Source: Parvularcula lutaonensis
Lineage (GTDB): Bacteria; Pseudomonadota; Alphaproteobacteria; Caulobacterales; Parvularculaceae
Assembly (NCBI RefSeq): GCF_014651915.1
Contig: NZ_BMXU01000001.1
Span: 310,001-374,000 of the forward strand
Direction of reading: 5' to 3'
Length of the DNA stretch: 64,000 nucleotides
Both the position numbers and the translations under genes were made by a program. Below are positions 38,051 through 46,915 of this stretch, in pieces. Position 1 is the stretch's first letter; every line of letters begins with the position of its first letter. The notes under the pieces were generated by a model. It had not been told where the DNA came from and searched no databases. It saw only the letters and a list, made by a program, of their open reading frames with translations.

Positions 38051-39523
38051 TCAGCCAGTGCGCTTCACTTCGATGCCCTGCTCCTGGACCTTGCGGTAGA
38101 GGGTGGAGCGGCCAATGCCGAGGCGGCGGGCGACTTCGGACATCTGGCCGCGATACATCTCGATGGCGGCGGCGATGAGGTCGCGTTCGATGTTCTGGAG
38201 CGAGCGCAGGTGGCCGTCATGGTCGAAGACCTCGATGCCCTCGGGGCCCTGACGCTGGACGCCAGCCGTGGAGGGGCTCGGCATGGGCGCCGCTGCTGCG
38301 GCTTCGGTCGGCGGGGGACCTGCGCTGACGCCCGCTTCTTCGAAGGCTGCGGCCATGGTCGGGAAGTCCGCCGCGGTCAGCCACTCACCCTCGGCAAGGA
38401 CGACGGCGCGATAGATCGTGTTTTCGAGCTGGCGGACATTGCCGGGCCAGTCCTGGGCCACGAGAACGTCCATCACTTCGTGCAGGGCGCCTTTGACATC
38501 GCGGCCTTCCTCGGCGTTGTAGCGCTCGATGAAGTGCTGGACGAGGGACGGGATGTCTTCGCGGCGCTGGCGCAGCGGCGGGACCTCCACGGGGAAGACG
38601 TTGAGGCGGTAGTAGAGGTCTTCGCGGAAGGTGCCTTCCTTCACGCACTCGGCGAGGTCGCGGTTCGTCGCGGAGATGACCCGGACATCGACCTTCACGG
38701 GGCGCTTGGAGCCGACCGGATCGACTTCGCCTTCCTGCAGCGCACGGAGGAGCTTGACCTGCGTGTCGAGGGGCAGCTCGCCGACCTCGTCGAGGAAGAG
38801 CGTGCCGCCATTCGCTTCCTGGAACTTGCCGATATGCTTGGCCGTGGCGCCAGTGAAGGCGCCTTTCTCGTGGCCGAAGAGGATCGATTCCACGAGGTTC
38901 TCAGGAATCGCACCGCAGTTCACGGTGACGAAGGGCGCGCCGGAGCGCTCTGACGACCCCTGGATGGCGCGGGCGATCATCTCCTTGCCGACACCGCTCT
39001 CGCCAGTGATCAGGATGGGGATGGTCGAGGCCGCTGCACGCTCGGCGAGCTTGAGGCATCCGCGGAAAGCGGGGGAGGTCCCGACGACATCGTCGAAGCT
39101 CATCTCGCCCTTGCCCTTGCGCTTGAGGCGCGAAACTTCGGTGCGGAGATTCGAGACATTGAGCGCATTGGCGATGCCCACCGTGATGCGCTCGGGCGAG
39201 GCCGGCTTCACGAAGAAATCGACTGCGCCTGCCTTCATGGTCTTCACCACGGTGTCGATACCAGCCTTGGCGGTCAGCATGATGACCGGGAGGTCCGGCT
39301 TGATCGAGGGAAGCTGCGCCAGCACCTCCATGCCGTCGGTACCGGGCATGACGAGGTCGAGCAGCATCACGTCGACGGAAGCACCGCGATCTGATCGCAG
39401 GAGGTCGATGGCCTCCTCGCCGCCCTCGGCCTGCTTCACGAAATAGCCTGCTTTCTCGCAGACCGCCTGCACCAGACGGCGTTGCGTCGGGTCATCGTCA
39501 ACGATCAGAACGGTCTTCGGCAT
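38051..39523 (-). CDS. Sigma-54-dependent response regulator (NtrC family)
   Basis: 490 residues from ATG 39523. Receiver 1-125 with 'VLIVDDDPTQ' and phospho-acceptor Asp56 in 'VMLLDLVMPGTDG'; AAA+ 145-385 with Walker A 'GESGVGKE' (174-181), sigma-54 contact loop 'GAFTGA' (221-226) and Walker B 'GGTLFLDEVGEL'; an Ala/Pro linker; then a Fis-type HTH ending 'AARRLGIGRSTLYRKVQEQGI' (with 'EVARRL'). It activates sigma-54 promoters after phosphorylation. No kinase gene is adjacent, so its partner is unknown. It is divergent from pntAA (199-bp gap), which it could regulate, though I see no -24/-12 site. Confidence 0.9.
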   Translation of the reverse strand: MPKTVLIVDDDPTQRRLVQAVCEKAGYFVKQAEGGEEAIDLLRSDRGASVDVMLLDLVMPGTDGMEVLAQLPSIKPDLPVIMLTAKAGIDTVVKTMKAGAVDFFVKPASPERITVGIANALNVSNLRTEVSRLKRKGKGEMSFDDVVGTSPAFRGCLKLAERAAASTIPILITGESGVGKEMIARAIQGSSERSGAPFVTVNCGAIPENLVESILFGHEKGAFTGATAKHIGKFQEANGGTLFLDEVGELPLDTQVKLLRALQEGEVDPVGSKRPVKVDVRVISATNRDLAECVKEGTFREDLYYRLNVFPVEVPPLRQRREDIPSLVQHFIERYNAEEGRDVKGALHEVMDVLVAQDWPGNVRQLENTIYRAVVLAEGEWLTAADFPTMAAAFEEAGVSAGPPPTEAAAAAPMPSPSTAGVQRQGPEGIEVFDHDGHLRSLQNIERDLIAAAIEMYRGQMSEVARRLGIGRSTLYRKVQEQGIEVKRTG

Positions 39524-39722
39524 CGGTGTCTCTCGCAACTCGTGGGGGCATCCCACGCCCCGATCTAACCGTTATGTTGTAAAGATCCGGTTCACCGCGT
39601 TTGCAGTTCCGACTGCGTGTGGGACTTGCCTTTCAGCGCGGTGCACCATTTTGCTGTGGGAAAGGACGGGCTCTCTGGTGAAGAGGCCGCCGGTCGTTGC
39701 GTGAGAGGAAAGGTGCCGGTCC

Positions 39723-40820
39723 ATGAAGCTAGCTGGTGTGCGAGCCCAAGGAGAAAAGCGCTCCCCTCTGTCGCCGGAGACGGTCAAGAAATTCAGACAG
39801 CTAGGTTTTGAGGTCGCCATAGAGCCCGGCCTTGGTAAGGACGCTGGGATCCCCGACGCGGCCTTTGAGGAAGCCGGTGCCACGGTGACGACCGACGCAG
39901 CGAGCGGTGCGGATGTGGTGCTCAGCGCCGGGCCTCTCGAGGGTGAGGCGCTGTCAAAACTTGGACGCGGCACCCGGCTGGTCGGCATGCTCGACCCCTA
40001 TGATGCGAAGGACCGGGTCCATGCCTATGCCAGTGCCGGGATCGACGCCTTCGCGATGGAACTGCTTCCCCGGATCACGCGGGCGCAGTCGATGGACGTC
40101 CTGTCGAGCCAGGCAAACCTCGCAGGCTACAAGGCGGTGATCGACGCGGCCGCGAATTACGGCCGGGCCTTCCCAATGATGATGACCGCGGCGGGCACCG
40201 TGCCTCCCGCGAAGGTGTTCGTGATGGGCGCGGGCGTTGCGGGACTGCAGGCAATCGCTACGGCGCGACGGCTGGGGGCCGTGGTCTCGGCCACCGACGT
40301 GCGCGCGGCGGCCGGCGAACAGGTGGAATCGCTCGGCGGTACCTTCATCTTCGTCAAGGAGGCGATGGAGGAAGGCGAAGGTACGGGCGGCTATGCCAAG
40401 GAGCTGACGCCCGAACAGCAGAAAGCCCAGCAGGAGCTGGTCACTGAACATCTCAAGAAGATGGACGTGGTCATCACCACGGCACTGATCCCCGGAAGGC
40501 CGGCACCGAAGCTCATCACCGACGACATGCTCAAGGGCATGAAGCCGGGCTCGGTGATCGTCGATCTCGCCACGCCGCGCGGCGGCAATGTGGATGGGGA
40601 GGCCGACGGCGTGACCATCCTCCGGCCAAAGAACATTCTCGATGGCCTGGCCGGGGAGGCGTCAAACCTTCTCGCCAAGAACTTCCTCAGTTTCGTGACG
40701 CTGATCACCGACAAGGAAGAGAAGCAGATCAAGGTCGACCCTGAAGACGAGATCATCAAAGGCGTCCAGCTGACGCGGGACGGCGAGATCGTTCATGAAC
40801 GGTTCAAGGGGGAAGGATGA
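39723..40820 (+). CDS. pntAA: NAD(P) transhydrogenase alpha subunit, NAD-binding part
   Basis: 365 residues, domain I only. 'MKLAGVRAQGEKRSPLSPETVKKF' (in part) is related to alanine dehydrogenase, the Rossmann motif is 'VMGAGVAGLQAIATARRLGAVVSATD' in part, and the mobile-loop region is around 'GGYAKELTPEQQKAQQELV'. It binds NAD(H) on the cytoplasmic side and exchanges hydride with domain III of PntB. In alphaproteobacteria the alpha subunit is split into PntAA (this) and the membrane part PntAB (40875). PntB follows only after two unrelated genes. Confidence 0.93.
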   Translation: MKLAGVRAQGEKRSPLSPETVKKFRQLGFEVAIEPGLGKDAGIPDAAFEEAGATVTTDAASGADVVLSAGPLEGEALSKLGRGTRLVGMLDPYDAKDRVHAYASAGIDAFAMELLPRITRAQSMDVLSSQANLAGYKAVIDAAANYGRAFPMMMTAAGTVPPAKVFVMGAGVAGLQAIATARRLGAVVSATDVRAAAGEQVESLGGTFIFVKEAMEEGEGTGGYAKELTPEQQKAQQELVTEHLKKMDVVITTALIPGRPAPKLITDDMLKGMKPGSVIVDLATPRGGNVDGEADGVTILRPKNILDGLAGEASNLLAKNFLSFVTLITDKEEKQIKVDPEDEIIKGVQLTRDGEIVHERFKGEG

Positions 40821-40835
40821 CGGCGAAAGCGCGAT

Positions 40836-40858
40836 CACCTCTCTCGGCGGGAGAGGTG
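40836..40858. repeat. Small palindromic element in pntAA-pntAB gap
   Basis: CACCTCTC and GAGAGGTG form an 8-bp perfect stem around a seven-base loop in the short gap between pntAA and pntAB. A related element (TCTCTCC/GGAGAGA, loop CAAC) lies before pntB at 43004-43021. Both look like the short CTCTCC-type palindromes that recur between genes in many alphaproteobacteria. Confidence 0.5.
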
Positions 40859-40874
40859 GAGTCCGGAGTAGATG

Positions 40875-41348
40875 ATGAGCCAGGAACAAACGCATATTGA
40901 GAAAACGGCTGAAGAGCTGGAGATGACCGTCGAGGAGTTGCGGGCTGCGTCCGAGCAGCTGGCGGCGGCCTCGGAGGAGGCGGATGCCGCCGCGGCAAAG
41001 GCGGAGAGCCTGCTCGGCACGCTCGACTCCCTCGCCCATGCCGGCGGGCCGAGCGACCTGATCTATCTCGCCGCTATCTTCGCGCTGGCGTGCTTCGTCG
41101 GCTATTACGTGGTGTGGTCGGTGACCCCAGCGCTGCACACGCCGCTCATGTCCGTGACCAACGCCGTCTCCTCCGTGGTGATCGTCGGTGCGCTGATCGC
41201 GGTCGGCGCGGACATCACCCAGTCGCCTGCAGGCGGGCTCAGCCGATGGCTGGGCGTCATCGCGGTCGCGCTGGCCTCCGTGAACATCTTCGGCGGCTTC
41301 CTCGTCACCAACAGGATGCTCGCCATGTACAAGAAGAAAGGGGGATAA
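40875..41348 (+). CDS. pntAB: NAD(P) transhydrogenase alpha subunit, membrane part, with N-terminal coiled coil
   Basis: About 157 residues (ATG at 40872 or 40875; the latter has GGAG six bases upstream). The last about 95 residues carry three TM segments: 'LIYLAAIFALACFVGYYVVW', 'VTNAVSSVVIVGALIAVGA' and 'LGVIAVALASVNIFGGFLVT', matching PntAB. The first about 60 residues ('EKTAEELEMTVEELRAASEQL', 'ASEEADAAAAKAESLLGTLD') form an acidic coiled coil, longer than the usual PntAB N-terminus. It builds part of the proton channel of transhydrogenase. Confidence 0.9.
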   Translation: MSQEQTHIEKTAEELEMTVEELRAASEQLAAASEEADAAAAKAESLLGTLDSLAHAGGPSDLIYLAAIFALACFVGYYVVWSVTPALHTPLMSVTNAVSSVVIVGALIAVGADITQSPAGGLSRWLGVIAVALASVNIFGGFLVTNRMLAMYKKKGG

Positions 41349-41355
41349 GGCGCTC

Positions 41356-42528
41356 GTGGTCAGCCCGTTCGCCTTTCACACCGTGAAAACCATCCGTTTC
41401 GAACCGGGGATTGCATCCCAGATCGCCGACCCGCTCGGCGGTCTCCTCGGTGAGCGGGTGCTGGTGGTCACGGATCCCGGCCTGATCGAGATCGGGCTGC
41501 CCGGCCCTGCGCTCAAAAGCCTGCAGGATGCCGGTGCGGAGCTTTCGGTCTTTTACGAGGTGGAATCCGATCCTTCGCTCGGCACGCTGATGAAGGCGGT
41601 GGATCTGGCCAAGGAAGACCGCGTGACGGGTGTCCTCGGCTTCGGCGGCGGCTCGTCCATGGATGTGGCGAAGCTCACGGCCCTCCTCGCAGGGTCCGGC
41701 GAGGATATCGACGGAGCCTGGGGCGTGGGCAATGCGAAGGGTCCGCGCCTGCCCCTGGCGCTGGTGCCGACAACAGCCGGGACCGGCTCTGAGGTGACGC
41801 CCGTGTCGATCATCACGCTGCCCGGCGATGAGAAGCGGGGGGTCAGTTCTCCGCTCCTGATCCCCGATGCAGCCATTCTCGACCCGGACCTGACGCTCGG
41901 CTTGCCTCCGCACACGACGGCAGCAACGGGGATCGACGCGATGGTGCACGCGATCGAGGCCTATGCCTCGGCGAGCCCGAACAACAACCCGATGTCGAAA
42001 TCGATGGCGATCGAGGCGCTCAAGCTCCTCGGGCCGAACATCGAACGTGCGGTGCGCAGCCCCAAGAACCGCGAGGCGAGGGGGGCGATGCTGCTGGGCG
42101 CGATGATGGCGGGACAGGCATTCGCCAATGCGCCTGTCGCAGCGGTCCACGCACTGGCCTATCCGATCGGCGGGCGTTTCCATGTCAGCCACGGGCTGTC
42201 CAACGCCATCGTCCTGCCCCATGTCCTGCGGTTCAACGCGGCGGGCAGCGAGGAAGCGATGCGCATGTATGCGGAGCTTTCCCGCTATGCCTTCCCGGAC
42301 CTGCCCGCGACGGACGGGGCGCAAGCGCAATGCGCGGCCTTTATCGAGCGGTTGGCGCACCTTGCCGAGGATCTCGGTCTCGAGACGAAGCTGCGCGACG
42401 TGGGGATCGGAAAGGGAGACCTGCCAAAGCTCGCCTCGGACGCGATGCTGCAGACCCGGCTGCTCGTCAACAATCCGCGCAACGTCTCCGAAGCGGATGC
42501 GCTGCGCATCTATGAGCAGGCCTTCTGA
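41356..42528 (+). CDS. Iron-containing alcohol dehydrogenase (type III)
   Basis: 390 residues from GTG 41356. NAD(P) loop 'VLGFGGGSSMDVAKLTALLA', 'LVPTTAGTGSEVTPVSII', and the metal site with Asp/His in 'TGIDAMVHAIEAYAS' and His in 'HALAYPIGGRFHVSHGLSNAI', all as in Fe(II)-dependent group III dehydrogenases. Substrate unknown (short alcohols, hydroxyacids or lactaldehyde-like). It sits between pntAB and pntB, 8 bp after pntAB, and overlaps the thioesterase start (TGATG), so it is read with the transhydrogenase. A link to NADPH supply is tempting but unproven. Confidence 0.88.
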   Translation: MVSPFAFHTVKTIRFEPGIASQIADPLGGLLGERVLVVTDPGLIEIGLPGPALKSLQDAGAELSVFYEVESDPSLGTLMKAVDLAKEDRVTGVLGFGGGSSMDVAKLTALLAGSGEDIDGAWGVGNAKGPRLPLALVPTTAGTGSEVTPVSIITLPGDEKRGVSSPLLIPDAAILDPDLTLGLPPHTTAATGIDAMVHAIEAYASASPNNNPMSKSMAIEALKLLGPNIERAVRSPKNREARGAMLLGAMMAGQAFANAPVAAVHALAYPIGGRFHVSHGLSNAIVLPHVLRFNAAGSEEAMRMYAELSRYAFPDLPATDGAQAQCAAFIERLAHLAEDLGLETKLRDVGIGKGDLPKLASDAMLQTRLLVNNPRNVSEADALRIYEQAF

Positions 42529-42965
42529 TGGCGGAGAGGAAAGAGCCATCGACGAGGAGCGACTACCGCGCCTTCCGCACCCTGACGACCCGCTGGGCCG
42601 ACAACGACGTCTACGGCCACATGAACAACGTTGTGCACTATGCGCTCTTCGACACGGCGGTGAACCAGCTGCTGATCGAGGAAGCAGCGCTCGATATCAG
42701 GAGCGGCCCTCAGGTGGGCCTCGTGGTCGAGACCCGGTGCAGCTATTTCTCCGAGATGGCATTCCCGGACAAGGTCCATGCCGGGATCAGGACTGACCAT
42801 GTGGGCAACAGCGCCGTCACCTATGGCATCGGGCTGTTCCGTAATGACGATTTCTCCGCCGCTGCCGAAGGGCAGTTCACCCATGTCTATGTCGACGCGA
42901 TTTCGCGCAGGCCCAAACCGCTCGCGCCGAAGCTGCGCGCGCTGGTGGAGGGCCTGGCGGCGTGA
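42528..42965 (+). CDS. Acyl-CoA thioesterase, hotdog fold (4HBT type)
   Basis: 145 residues. 'TTRWADNDVYGHMNNVVHYALFDTAVN' (in part) is the 4-hydroxybenzoyl-CoA thioesterase signature, with the catalytic Asp in 'ADNDVYGHMNN'. 'VVETRCSYFSEMAFPDKVHAGI' (in part) is the core strand. It hydrolyses acyl-CoA thioesters in the cytoplasm, with the acyl group unknown. Its ATG shares a base with the alcohol dehydrogenase stop, and pntB starts 91 bp later after a palindromic element. Confidence 0.85.
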   Translation: MAERKEPSTRSDYRAFRTLTTRWADNDVYGHMNNVVHYALFDTAVNQLLIEEAALDIRSGPQVGLVVETRCSYFSEMAFPDKVHAGIRTDHVGNSAVTYGIGLFRNDDFSAAAEGQFTHVYVDAISRRPKPLAPKLRALVEGLAA

Positions 42966-43003
42966 GGCAAGTGTTTCAACTTTCTCGGCATCCCTTGTGC
43001 CGG

Positions 43004-43021
43004 TCTCTCCCAACGGAGAGA
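43004..43021. repeat. Small palindromic element before pntB
   Basis: TCTCTCC and GGAGAGA form a 7-bp perfect stem with loop CAAC, 36 bp before the pntB ATG. It is similar in sequence and place to the element in the pntAA-pntAB gap (40836-40858). It could be a mobile REP-like palindrome or an mRNA processing site. Confidence 0.5.
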
Positions 43022-43056
43022 GGAGGGCTGTCCTGTGATCTTACCCGAGGGGTCCT

Positions 43057-44472
43057 ATGAGTACTGACCTGACCGCCATTCTCTATATCATTGCCGGGAT
43101 CATGTTCATTCTGGCGCTCCGTGGGCTGAGTTCTCCGGCGACTTCGCGGGCCGGCAACCGGAACGGGATGATCGGCATGGCGATCGCCGTGGTGGCGACG
43201 CTGTTTTCCGAAAGGTTCCTCGAGGCCGCGAATGTGTCGGCATGGCTCCTCGTGATCGTCGCGGTCGCCGCGGGCGCGATACCCGGAGCGATCATTGCAC
43301 GGAAGGTGGCGATGACCGCGATGCCGCAGCTTGTTGCGGCGTTCCACGCCATGGTCGGCATGGCCGCTGTGCTGATCGCCTGGGCTGCGTTTCTCTCGCC
43401 ACGGGCATATGGGATTGGCGAGCCCGGCGCTATCGAGGCACAGGCGATCGTCGAGATGTCCATCGGCGTCTTCGTCGGTGCCGTCACCTTCTCCGGCTCG
43501 GTCATCGCGTTCCTGAAGCTGTCGGGCAGGATGTCGGGCAAGCCGATACTCCTGCCTGCGCGGCACCTCATCAACATTGCGCTGGCCGTTGTGTCGGTGA
43601 TCCTCATCCTGATGCTGTGCCTCGGCGTGCAAAGCCCGACCCTGTTCTTGATCCTGACGGCGATCGCCTTTGCGATGGGCTTCTTGCTCATCATCCCGAT
43701 CGGTGGCGGCGACATGCCGGTCGTGGTCTCGATGCTGAACTCCTACTCCGGTTGGGCCGCGGCCGGGATCGGCTTTACGCTCCAGAACATGGCGCTGATC
43801 ATCACCGGAGCGCTGGTCGGCGCTTCGGGCGCGATCCTGTCCTACATCATGTGCAAGGGCATGAATCGGAGCTTCATCTCCGTGATCCTGGGCGGCTTCG
43901 GCGGCGAGGATGACGCGGGCGGCGGAGGCGGCGGCGGTGAGGAACGCCCGGTGAAGCAGGGCTCCGCCGAGGACGCAGCCTTCATCATGAAGAATGCCGG
44001 CAAGGTCATTATCGTGCCGGGATACGGCATGGCCGTGGCGCAGGCCCAGCACGCCCTTCGCGAGATGTGCGACAAGCTCAAGGAAGAGGGCGTCGAGGTG
44101 AAATACGCCATCCACCCCGTGGCGGGCCGGATGCCGGGGCACATGAACGTCCTCCTGGCCGAAGCCAACGTGCCTTATGACGAGGTCTTCGAACTCGAGG
44201 ATATCAACTCGGAGTTCTCGAGCGCCGATGTGGCCTTTGTCATCGGCGCGAACGACGTGACCAACCCTGCGGCGAAGACGGACAAGTCCTCTCCGATTTA
44301 CGGCATGCCGATCCTCGACGTGGAGAAAGCCGGAACCGTGCTCTTCGTGAAGCGCGGCATGTCCTCGGGCTATGCCGGGGTGCAGAACGAGCTCTTCTTC
44401 CGCGACAACACGATGATGCTGTTCGGCGACGCGAAAAAGATGTGCGAGGAAATCGCCAAGGCCCTCGATTAA
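43057..44472 (+). CDS. pntB: NAD(P) transhydrogenase beta subunit
   Basis: 471 residues. About nine TM segments cover residues 1-260, for example 'AILYIIAGIMFILALRGLS' and 'VLIAWAAFLSP'. A Gly-rich linker (about 285-297) leads to the NADP-binding domain III with 'IVPGYGMAVAQAQHALREMC' and 'FVIGANDVTNPAAKTDKSSP' (in part). It couples proton entry to NADP reduction by NADH. GGGG-type SD lies just upstream. It is separated from pntAB by an alcohol dehydrogenase and a thioesterase gene, which is an unusual arrangement. Confidence 0.94.
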   Translation: MSTDLTAILYIIAGIMFILALRGLSSPATSRAGNRNGMIGMAIAVVATLFSERFLEAANVSAWLLVIVAVAAGAIPGAIIARKVAMTAMPQLVAAFHAMVGMAAVLIAWAAFLSPRAYGIGEPGAIEAQAIVEMSIGVFVGAVTFSGSVIAFLKLSGRMSGKPILLPARHLINIALAVVSVILILMLCLGVQSPTLFLILTAIAFAMGFLLIIPIGGGDMPVVVSMLNSYSGWAAAGIGFTLQNMALIITGALVGASGAILSYIMCKGMNRSFISVILGGFGGEDDAGGGGGGGEERPVKQGSAEDAAFIMKNAGKVIIVPGYGMAVAQAQHALREMCDKLKEEGVEVKYAIHPVAGRMPGHMNVLLAEANVPYDEVFELEDINSEFSSADVAFVIGANDVTNPAAKTDKSSPIYGMPILDVEKAGTVLFVKRGMSSGYAGVQNELFFRDNTMMLFGDAKKMCEEIAKALD

Positions 44473-44556
44473 GAGCCTATGCGGGGAGAATGGACGCGGG
44501 CTCCGGCCTGCGCTATGGCCCCGCGAAGTTTCCACGAATCTGCCTGAGGCCTGTCC

Positions 44557-44793
44557 ATGAGCATTGTGAAGAGCGACACCGACAAGATGCCGGACGACGT
44601 GATCGAATCGCGCGCCAAGACCTATGAAGGCCTGATGACCTTCGCCTATGTCTGGGGGCTGCCGATCGTTCTGGCGATCGTCATGTTCCTGACCCTGCTG
44701 CTTCGCGATGTCGGTTTCCTGACCTCCCTCATCATTTCCTTCTTCACCTTCCTCGGTGTGATGGCGTTCTCGAAGACATTCTTCGTCCATTAG
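44557..44793 (+). CDS. Small two-helix membrane protein (COX4-like fold possible)
   Basis: 78 residues. A soluble N-terminus 'SIVKSDTDKMPDDVIESRAKTYEG' (in part) is followed by two close TM segments, 'FAYVWGLPIVLAIVMFLTLLL' (in part) and 'LTSLIISFFTFLGVMAFS'. The 'YEG' before the first helix recalls the small aa3-type cytochrome c oxidase subunit IV of alphaproteobacteria, but here there are two helices, so this is only a likeness. It lies 84 bp after pntB. Confidence 0.55.
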   Translation: MSIVKSDTDKMPDDVIESRAKTYEGLMTFAYVWGLPIVLAIVMFLTLLLRDVGFLTSLIISFFTFLGVMAFSKTFFVH

Positions 44794-44823
44794 GCGACGC
44801 AGAGAGCGATCCGGAGAACCGGC

Positions 44824-46071
44824 ATGGCGCGCAGACTGCTTCCGCTTTTGCTCCTGGTCCTGATCGCTGCCTGCGGACAGCGAGAGGAGGCGGGGGAGAA
44901 AGCGATGCCTTCCCCTGTCAGTGACGAAGCGCCTATCCCCGACGAGGCACCGTCCAATCCCGAGCCGCTACGCATTGCGACTTTCAATGTCTCGCTCTAT
45001 CGCTCCGAGGGCGGACAGCTTCTCGAGGACCTGCGCGAAGACGCCGATCCCCAGATCGAGGCGGTGCGCGAGGTCATCCGCCGGGTGGACCCGGACATCC
45101 TCGTCCTCAACGAGTTCGACCACGACGAGACTGGCGAGGCGCTGGCGCTGTTCGCGCAGCAGCTGGACCTCGGCTACGATCACTGGCTGAGCCTACCGTC
45201 GAATACCGGCGTGCCGAGCGGCGTCGACTATGACGGCGATGGCCGGGCCGACCATCCCGAGGGCAGCCGGGAGTACGGCAATGACAGCTTCGGCTACGGC
45301 GTTCATCCGGGGCAGTACGCGATAGCGATCCTTTCGCGTTACCCTATCGACAAGGGCGGCGTACGGACATTTCGCGAGCTTCTCTGGAAGGACATGCCGG
45401 GGAACCTTCTTCCCACGGAGTTCTACTCCGAAGAGGCGCAGCAGGTTTTCCGGCTCTCGTCCAAGACTCATGCCGACGTGCCGGTCATGGTCGGTGACGA
45501 GACCCTGCACATGATCCTCGCCCATCCGACACCGCCGGGTTTTGATGGACCCGAAGACCGGAACGGCCGCCGGAACCATGACGAAATTCGCTTGATCGAG
45601 AACTATATAGACGGCGCGGATTGGCTGGTGGATGACGCGGGCAAGGCAGGGGGCCTCGATGCCGGGGCCTATTTCGTCATCGCCGGCGATCTCAATGCAG
45701 ATCCTGTCGATGGGGACGTGCCCGACGGCATTGAGCCACACGCGATCGTCAGCCTGCTGCAGAACCCGCAGCTGACCGATCCTGAGCCGCGCAGCGCAGG
45801 CGGGGTAGAGGCTGCCGAGCGGCAGGGCGGCAACAATCTTCGCCAAAGCGGCGACCCGGCTCTCGATACCGGGGACTTCTCCGACAGCCGTGTCGGGAAT
45901 CTGCGCATCGACTATGTGCTGCCCTCGAGCAATCTTGACGTGGTGGGCAGCGGCGTCTTCTGGCCCGCCGAGGGCGAGGACGGCTTTGATCTGGTCGGGC
46001 CGGGCTTCCCGCCCGTGAGTTCGGACCACCGCATGGTCTGGGTCGACCTGCTGTTCCCGCCGGACGAGTGA
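44824..46071 (+). CDS. Lipoprotein of the endonuclease/exonuclease/phosphatase family
   Basis: 415 residues. A lipobox 'LLVLIAACGQ' gives a lipidated Cys at residue 17, so it is anchored in the envelope. The EEP fold is shown by 'PLRIATFNVSLYRSEGG', the metal-binding Glu in 'DILVLNEFDHDETGEAL', 'YFVIAGDLNADPVDGDV' (DxN) and the C-terminal 'VSSDHRMVWVDLL' (SDH). It is likely a periplasmic or surface metal-dependent phosphodiesterase acting on nucleic acids or phosphoesters. The next genes are another phosphoesterase and a lipid-kinase-like protein. Confidence 0.85.
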   Translation: MARRLLPLLLLVLIAACGQREEAGEKAMPSPVSDEAPIPDEAPSNPEPLRIATFNVSLYRSEGGQLLEDLREDADPQIEAVREVIRRVDPDILVLNEFDHDETGEALALFAQQLDLGYDHWLSLPSNTGVPSGVDYDGDGRADHPEGSREYGNDSFGYGVHPGQYAIAILSRYPIDKGGVRTFRELLWKDMPGNLLPTEFYSEEAQQVFRLSSKTHADVPVMVGDETLHMILAHPTPPGFDGPEDRNGRRNHDEIRLIENYIDGADWLVDDAGKAGGLDAGAYFVIAGDLNADPVDGDVPDGIEPHAIVSLLQNPQLTDPEPRSAGGVEAAERQGGNNLRQSGDPALDTGDFSDSRVGNLRIDYVLPSSNLDVVGSGVFWPAEGEDGFDLVGPGFPPVSSDHRMVWVDLLFPPDE

Positions 46072-46102
46072 GCCGAAGCGCGTTCTCGAGTGTTAGGGTT
46101 CC

Positions 46103-46915
46103 ATGACCCGGATCGCGCACCTTTCCGACCTGCATTTCGGTTCGACGGAACCGCGCCAGCTCGACGCATTGGCGCGGATTCTGGTCGCTGACGGTATCGA
46201 CCACGCGATCGTCACGGGGGACATCACCCAGGCCGGCCGGAAGAAGGAGTTCAGGGAAGCGGCGCATTGGTTTGCCAAGCTTCCAATGCCAGTGATCGCG
46301 ATCCCCGGAAATCACGACACGCCCGTCCACAATCTCGCGCGCAGGTTTCTCGAGCCTTGGAGCCGGTTCGAGGAAATAGCGGGCTTTCAGCAAGAGCCGA
46401 TCGTGCGGCACCGTGATTTCGTCTTTGCAGGACTCAACAGCGCCCGCCGGATGCGGCCGGGCCTCGACTGGTCAAAGGGCAAGCTGTCGACGAGACAGCT
46501 CGAACAGATCAAGCCTGCTTTTGAGGAAGCGGGGAGGCGCCTGCGCATCTGCGGCTTCCACCACCCTCTGCGCGGCTTTGACGATGGCGGTAGTGCCGGA
46601 CGGGCAGTTCTTCCAAAGACTGACGATATCCTGTCCGTCCTGACCGACGCGAAGGTCGACGTCGTGATGACCGGGCATGTCCACAAGACGCGGTTGCTTC
46701 GGATGGAGCACAATGGCTGGTCATTCGTCCTGAGCCAGGCAGGGACGGCGGTATCGACGAGGCTGCGCGGGGAACCTGCGAGCTACAATGTCCTGACGAT
46801 CGAGAGTGATCGAGAGATCGATCTTTCCGTTCACAGGTGGAACGAAGAGGGTTTCAGTGCGGAAGGCAGTGTCAGGTTCTTTCGAGATGAAGCCGGCTGG
46901 AGAGAGACGCCATGA
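46103..46915 (+). CDS. Calcineurin-like metallophosphoesterase
   Basis: 270 residues with the complete motif set: 'RIAHLSDLHFGST' (DxH), 'HAIVTGDITQAGR' (GD), 'VIAIPGNHDTPVHN' (GNHD), 'ICGFHHPL' and 'DVVMTGHVHKTRLL' (GHxH). It binds two metals and cleaves phosphomonoesters or diesters. No signal peptide, so it is cytoplasmic. Its stop overlaps the diacylglycerol-kinase-like start by ATGA, which suggests linked action on phospholipid or nucleotide derivatives. Confidence 0.9.
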   Translation: MTRIAHLSDLHFGSTEPRQLDALARILVADGIDHAIVTGDITQAGRKKEFREAAHWFAKLPMPVIAIPGNHDTPVHNLARRFLEPWSRFEEIAGFQQEPIVRHRDFVFAGLNSARRMRPGLDWSKGKLSTRQLEQIKPAFEEAGRRLRICGFHHPLRGFDDGGSAGRAVLPKTDDILSVLTDAKVDVVMTGHVHKTRLLRMEHNGWSFVLSQAGTAVSTRLRGEPASYNVLTIESDREIDLSVHRWNEEGFSAEGSVRFFRDEAGWRETP

